Source of the DNA: Pseudomonadota bacterium
GTDB taxonomy: Bacteria > Pseudomonadota > Gammaproteobacteria > SZUA-229
Direction of reading: 5' to 3'
Length of the DNA stretch: 8,791 nucleotides
Assembly (NCBI GenBank): GCA_015222965.1
Contig: JADFWF010000266.1
Coordinates: 1-8,791 of the forward strand
How positions within the stretch are numbered: position 1 is the stretch's first letter; every line of letters starts with the position of its first letter. The translations under genes and the position numbers were made by a program. The notes under the pieces were generated by a model, which made no database searches, was not told the origin of the DNA, and saw only the letters and a program-made list of their open reading frames with translations. Below are positions 5,400 through 8,791 of the stretch, piece after piece.

Positions 5400-7436
5400 G
5401 TGAAAAATAAGCCAACATATACAGCCTTTATTTTATTGCTGCTATTCATAGGCGGCAGTATCTGGCTGGTTTTTGAATATGTCTCGGCAGAAAAGCAGCG
5501 CGACCTGGATGACTGGCAGGCACGGTTAAACATTATGGCTGAGTCGCAACAGCACTCGGTTGAAAACTGGTTTTCTGAGCAGGCCGGTTACATAAATGAG
5601 CTGGCCAATAATCCTCTGCTGCAATTATATGTGAGTCAGATGACCTCTGATGAAGAGATAAATAGCGAAACCAGTCGTGGTCAGTTTCATCATCTAAAGA
5701 ATTTGATCAATGCGACAGCAGAACATGCGGGTGTCTTTACGCCGATCAAAAATATAAAGAGTAATCAGCAGAACAAAGTTAATGACGGCATTGCTATCGT
5801 CGATAACAGAGGTGCCCTGTTAGCTACACGGTATTTTCCGGCCAAAGACAAGGTGGTGGCCCAGGCATATGAGCGGGCATTAAAAAGCGGTTCGACCTAT
5901 ATATCCAATATTTATGATGCCGGGGCAAACAAAGATGGCGTGCTGCAGCCCAGGCTGATCATGGTTGTCCCTGTCAGCTCTGTGCAGTCACTCGGCTCGA
6001 GTGATTTTAGAGCGGCCGTTATTGCCGTTATAAATCCTGAAAACAGCCTGTATGCATTATTGCTAAAGGAATGGGTGACCACAAAAACTGAAGAGAGCTT
6101 ACTGGTGTACCTGGATGAGAATAGTGTCAACTATCTGAGCCCTCTAAAAGGCGGCTTTGAAATCTTTCACAAGCAGGCGAGAGTCACTGGAAACGAGGTG
6201 ACGGCCGAAGAGATTGTGGCAGATAATATCGGCAGTTTTACGACGCTGCAGGACTATCGTCGCAGCGATGTATTGGCAACAGCACGAATGATACGAGACA
6301 CCTCGATGATGCTAGTGCAAAAGATCGATGTTGATGAAGCGCTTGCAGAATCGAAGGCGCATCAGAAATTTATTCTGACGATCTTTTTGCTGCTGGTATT
6401 TGTTGTTACCGTCAGTTTTATCGCGGTCTGGCGTCATGCGACCAGCTTGCACCTGCAAAGAGCAACCCGGCGATTAAAAGCGAAAGCGGAACTGCTAAAT
6501 GCTATCGGCGACAGTATCAATGATCATATATTTTTACTTGATCACAAAAATAAACTGGTCTTTATAAATGAAGCCCTGGCGAAATCATTTGCCATAGAAA
6601 ATATCGATATACGCGGTAAAGCATTAAATCATATTTTCAATAATGAGATTACCAGTCAGTTGCTGGCAGTAAAGCCGGGTGATAGTAATGAGACGGTCCG
6701 CAATATCGAGATGCGGCTGGAGTTTGGTGATACGCGGCATGATTATCACGTATCTGTTATTCCGCTCAGTCATTCTGATTATAAGCAGTCGCATCTATTC
6801 GTGATGCATGACATCACCATGTTGAAAGATGCGCAGGGCAGACATAATCGCCTGATGGACGGTATCATCTCAACGCTGGCACAGGTGATAGATAAGCACG
6901 ATCCGCACTGCGCGTATCATTCGGAAAGGACAAGAGAGGTCGCCGTGGCCATCGCGCAAGCAATGGGTTTACCAAGGGATCGCATCGACTCCCTGGCGAT
7001 GGCGGCACTGCTGGCTAATATTGGCAAGTTATATATACCGGCAGAAATGTTAACAAATGTTGAGCCGTTAAATGAAGAGCAGGAATTAATGCTGAGAAAA
7101 AATACGAATTACAGCGTAGATATCTTAAAAGATCTGGAGTTCGATGGCCCGGTAATTGATTTTGTGCAGCAAAAAAATGAATGTCTCGACGGAGGTGGTT
7201 ACCCGCAGGGGATATCTGGTGACGCTATTTTACAGGAGTCCAGAATCTTATCTGTGGCGAACGCATTTGTTGCGATGACCAGCTCAAGAGCTTACAGGGT
7301 CGGTAAGCCGATCAAAGAAGTCCTGGAAATTTTAATATCCGAGGCAGACAGCCGTTATGATCGCCATGTCATAGCGGCTCTTTTCCATGTCGCTGAAAAT
7401 CATTCTGATTGGGCGAGTTGGCAGCAAGTGAATTAA
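5400..7436 (+). CDS. Membrane sensor: dCache-PAS-degenerate HD-GYP
   Basis: A 678-residue inner-membrane signalling protein. TM1 is at 8-27; a periplasmic double-Cache-like domain spans about 28-322 (with GIAIVDNRGALLA at 130-142 and LIMVVPV at 186-192); TM2 is at 324-344; a PAS domain lies at about 362-476; an HD-GYP-type domain at about 485-670. HD-GYP enzymes hydrolyse c-di-GMP with a metal centre. Here the signature HDIGK is ANIGK (539-543), the mid-domain ligand His is Asn568 or Lys567, HHE is KNE (592-594), and the late Asp is Asn621 (SVANAF). His507 is kept and the first Glu is Asp498. GGGYPQG (598-604), Lys543 and Arg630 are retained. It is therefore probably non-catalytic but could bind a nucleotide. 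Start is GTG at 5400 behind a GGGTG-like ribosome site; the frame gives an intact TM1. It follows lapG by 50 bases and precedes the antiporter by 25. Confidence 0.82.
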   Translation: MKNKPTYTAFILLLLFIGGSIWLVFEYVSAEKQRDLDDWQARLNIMAESQQHSVENWFSEQAGYINELANNPLLQLYVSQMTSDEEINSETSRGQFHHLKNLINATAEHAGVFTPIKNIKSNQQNKVNDGIAIVDNRGALLATRYFPAKDKVVAQAYERALKSGSTYISNIYDAGANKDGVLQPRLIMVVPVSSVQSLGSSDFRAAVIAVINPENSLYALLLKEWVTTKTEESLLVYLDENSVNYLSPLKGGFEIFHKQARVTGNEVTAEEIVADNIGSFTTLQDYRRSDVLATARMIRDTSMMLVQKIDVDEALAESKAHQKFILTIFLLLVFVVTVSFIAVWRHATSLHLQRATRRLKAKAELLNAIGDSINDHIFLLDHKNKLVFINEALAKSFAIENIDIRGKALNHIFNNEITSQLLAVKPGDSNETVRNIEMRLEFGDTRHDYHVSVIPLSHSDYKQSHLFVMHDITMLKDAQGRHNRLMDGIISTLAQVIDKHDPHCAYHSERTREVAVAIAQAMGLPRDRIDSLAMAALLANIGKLYIPAEMLTNVEPLNEEQELMLRKNTNYSVDILKDLEFDGPVIDFVQQKNECLDGGGYPQGISGDAILQESRILSVANAFVAMTSSRAYRVGKPIKEVLEILISEADSRYDRHVIAALFHVAENHSDWASWQQVN

Positions 7437-7461
7437 TTAAAGGCTTCTTTGTCACAACAAC

Positions 7462-8697
7462 ATGATTGTTGAGCACGTTATTCTGGTACTGGTCCTGATA
7501 CTGGGCTTATCGCTTATAGCGCAACCCCTGTCGCGTCTGTTCCATCTTCCTTTTGCCAGCATGCTGGTGCTTCTGGGTTTTATAACATCAGAGCTCGTGG
7601 TCTTTGCCGGTATTGATACCGGGATCCGTTCGGATAATTTCCAGTCTATTATATTTTATGTTTTTATCCCTGTGATTGTTTTTGAGTCAGCTTACAACAT
7701 CGATAAACGGCAGTTAAAAAAGAACCTTGTGGTCATTTTATCGCTGGCCATTATCACCATGCTGTTTACCTGTTTTATCGCTGCTGTTTTGTTGTTTTTT
7801 GGTATCGCGCATGAGTCGGGCTTTCCCTGGATCGCAGCCCTGATAACTGGTGCGATCCTGGCGGCAACTGATCCGGTGGCGGTTGTCGATAAGCTGCGGG
7901 AAACAAAAGTATCAAGTCGTATCAATGTCTTGCTGGAAGGTGAGAGTTTATTCAATGATGCAACCGCCATCGTTTTATTTAGTTTGTTTTTGTCGATGGC
8001 GACAGCAACCACGGGCATCAGCCTTGACGGTGATGTGTCTTCAATAATGAACATCGTCATGCGATTTGTTTTGATATTTGCAGGTGGTGCACTTACCGGA
8101 TTGGTGGTGGGCTCATTTTTTGCTTACCTGCAAAACAAGATTAAGCAAAACCTGCTGACTGGCGTGATGAGTTTGATGGCGGCTTATGGCTCGTATCTCC
8201 TGGCAGAATATTTTAGTGTTTCCGGTGTGATGTCTACTTTGCTGGCAGCGCTAAGTTTTTCGATGTTACGCAGTGGCGAATTAAAGTCTCCTGAGTCTGA
8301 AGCATCGAATAAGTATTTATGGGATGTGTTGTCCTACGTGGCGAATGTCAGTGTGTTTTTAGTTGTCGGTGCAGTCATCACACTGGAGATGTTCGAGCAG
8401 CGCTGGCTGGCAATTTTGATCGCAATATTCTCTTTACTGCTTGCCAGAGCGGTCAGTGTTTATGGTGTGTTAGCAGTTTTTTCTCTGTTTAAAGATCTGA
8501 GGGTAAGTTTTTCAGAGCAGACCATCATGGTGTGGGCTGGACTTCGCGGTGCAGTGACATTGGCGCTGGCTCTGTCCTTGCCAACAACGCTTGATTACTG
8601 GTGGACGATACAGTCGATTGCTTTTGGAGTGGTAATGTTTTCGTTGTTTGTGCAGGCGCCGAGCATGTCGCTACTTGTAAAGCGGTTGTCGCGTTGA
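7462..8697 (+). CDS. CPA1-family Na+/H+ (cation/proton) antiporter
   Basis: A 411-residue polytopic inner-membrane protein exchanging protons for Na+ or another monovalent cation. About 11-13 hydrophobic segments are visible. Family motifs: FIPVIVFESAYNID (68-81), ATDPVAVV (135-142, with Asp137 in the unwound helix region), the electroneutral-type LLEGESLFNDATAIVLF (157-173) whose Asn165-Asp166 pair is the ion site, Arg329 in a late helix, and WAGLRGAVTLALALSLP (358-374). It resembles NhaP/NHE-type exchangers and lacks a long cytoplasmic C-terminal regulatory domain. Ion specificity cannot be read. It begins 25 bases after the HD-GYP gene with no terminator between, suggesting cotranscription; the ribosome site is weak (AAAGG about 18 bases upstream). 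The dispersed repeat begins 13 bases after its stop. Confidence 0.88.
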   Translation: MIVEHVILVLVLILGLSLIAQPLSRLFHLPFASMLVLLGFITSELVVFAGIDTGIRSDNFQSIIFYVFIPVIVFESAYNIDKRQLKKNLVVILSLAIITMLFTCFIAAVLLFFGIAHESGFPWIAALITGAILAATDPVAVVDKLRETKVSSRINVLLEGESLFNDATAIVLFSLFLSMATATTGISLDGDVSSIMNIVMRFVLIFAGGALTGLVVGSFFAYLQNKIKQNLLTGVMSLMAAYGSYLLAEYFSVSGVMSTLLAALSFSMLRSGELKSPESEASNKYLWDVLSYVANVSVFLVVGAVITLEMFEQRWLAILIAIFSLLLARAVSVYGVLAVFSLFKDLRVSFSEQTIMVWAGLRGAVTLALALSLPTTLDYWWTIQSIAFGVVMFSLFVQAPSMSLLVKRLSR

Positions 8698-8710
8698 AGA
8701 TTTAATGACT

Positions 8711-8791
8711 GCTTACGGCCATAAACGGAAGTCAAAACATTAAACCGCAGAGAGCGCAGAGGTCCACAGAGGAAAGCCTTAATTATTGTTA
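8711..8791. repeat. Palindromic dispersed repeat, right copy (cut by window edge)
   Basis: Reverse complement of 82-162 with 78 of 81 identical positions (differences at 8714, 8738 and 8789). The window ends inside the element, just where the GC-rich central hairpin would begin, so the second half is not visible. It stands 3' of the antiporter gene in the same orientation relative to transcription as the left copy has to tusA. Confidence 0.88.

Noticed and set aside
5400..7436. Calling the sensor an active c-di-GMP phosphodiesterase
   Set aside because: The HD pair, HH pair, mid-domain His and late Asp are all replaced, so hydrolysis by the usual metal mechanism is not supported.
7692..8060. 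Open frame of 122 codons on the minus strand
   Set aside because: Lies opposite the antiporter's most conserved helices; a shadow of its codon bias.
22..8791. Whole window as a composite transposon
   Set aside because: The flanking inverted copies lack any transposase, the genes are ordinary chromosomal families, and target duplications cannot be seen because the right copy is cut off.

Overview
The window looks like chromosomal sequence from a Gram-negative, probably gammaproteobacterial, environmental bacterium. The evidence is indirect: outer-membrane and periplasmic protein families, an exosortase-type (VPLP) C-terminal sorting tail, a LapG-family periplasmic protease and a TusA sulfur carrier. 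No rRNA, tRNA, transposase, phage gene or CRISPR array was seen. Composition is moderately AT-rich, most markedly in the 0.6 kb non-coding stretch at 2755-3355.

Layout. (1) 22-162 is a palindromic dispersed repeat. A second copy, inverted in the window, runs into the right edge (8711-8791), so one repeat family brackets all the genes. In both places it lies just 3' of the outermost gene and in the same orientation relative to that gene. (2) 235-1517, minus strand: a PP-loop ATPase of the ThiI/MnmA type and a TusA-like sulfur carrier, joined by an ATGA stop/start overlap; probably a tRNA (or related) sulfur-transfer pair. (3) 1625-2754, minus strand: two exported proteins in an apparent operon, a small Pro-rich secreted protein and a VPLP-tailed exosortase substrate. 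Upstream is a near-consensus sigma-54 promoter (2807-2822), an exact match to the IHF consensus (2843-2855) and inverted repeats that could be activator sites. (4) 3356-4642, minus strand: a TPR plus outer-membrane beta-barrel protein resembling the Slam/DUF560 architecture. (5) Divergent from it, 4693-8697, plus strand: a LapG-type cysteine protease, a membrane sensor (dCache-TM-PAS-HD-GYP) and a CPA1 Na+/H+ antiporter, closely spaced.

How the parts may work together. Blocks 3-5 are mostly about the cell surface and biofilm matrix: an exosortase substrate, an outer-membrane barrel, an adhesin-processing protease and a c-di-GMP-type signalling protein. The most notable point is that the protein beside LapG is not the usual LapD (degenerate GGDEF-EAL) receptor. 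It is a transmembrane protein whose HD-GYP domain has lost nearly all metal ligands (HD to AN, HH to KN, D to N) while keeping the GYP loop and nearby basic residues. This suggests a non-catalytic receptor that might take the LapD role. That is a hypothesis; no LapA-like adhesin or type I secretion gene is present in the window to support it directly.
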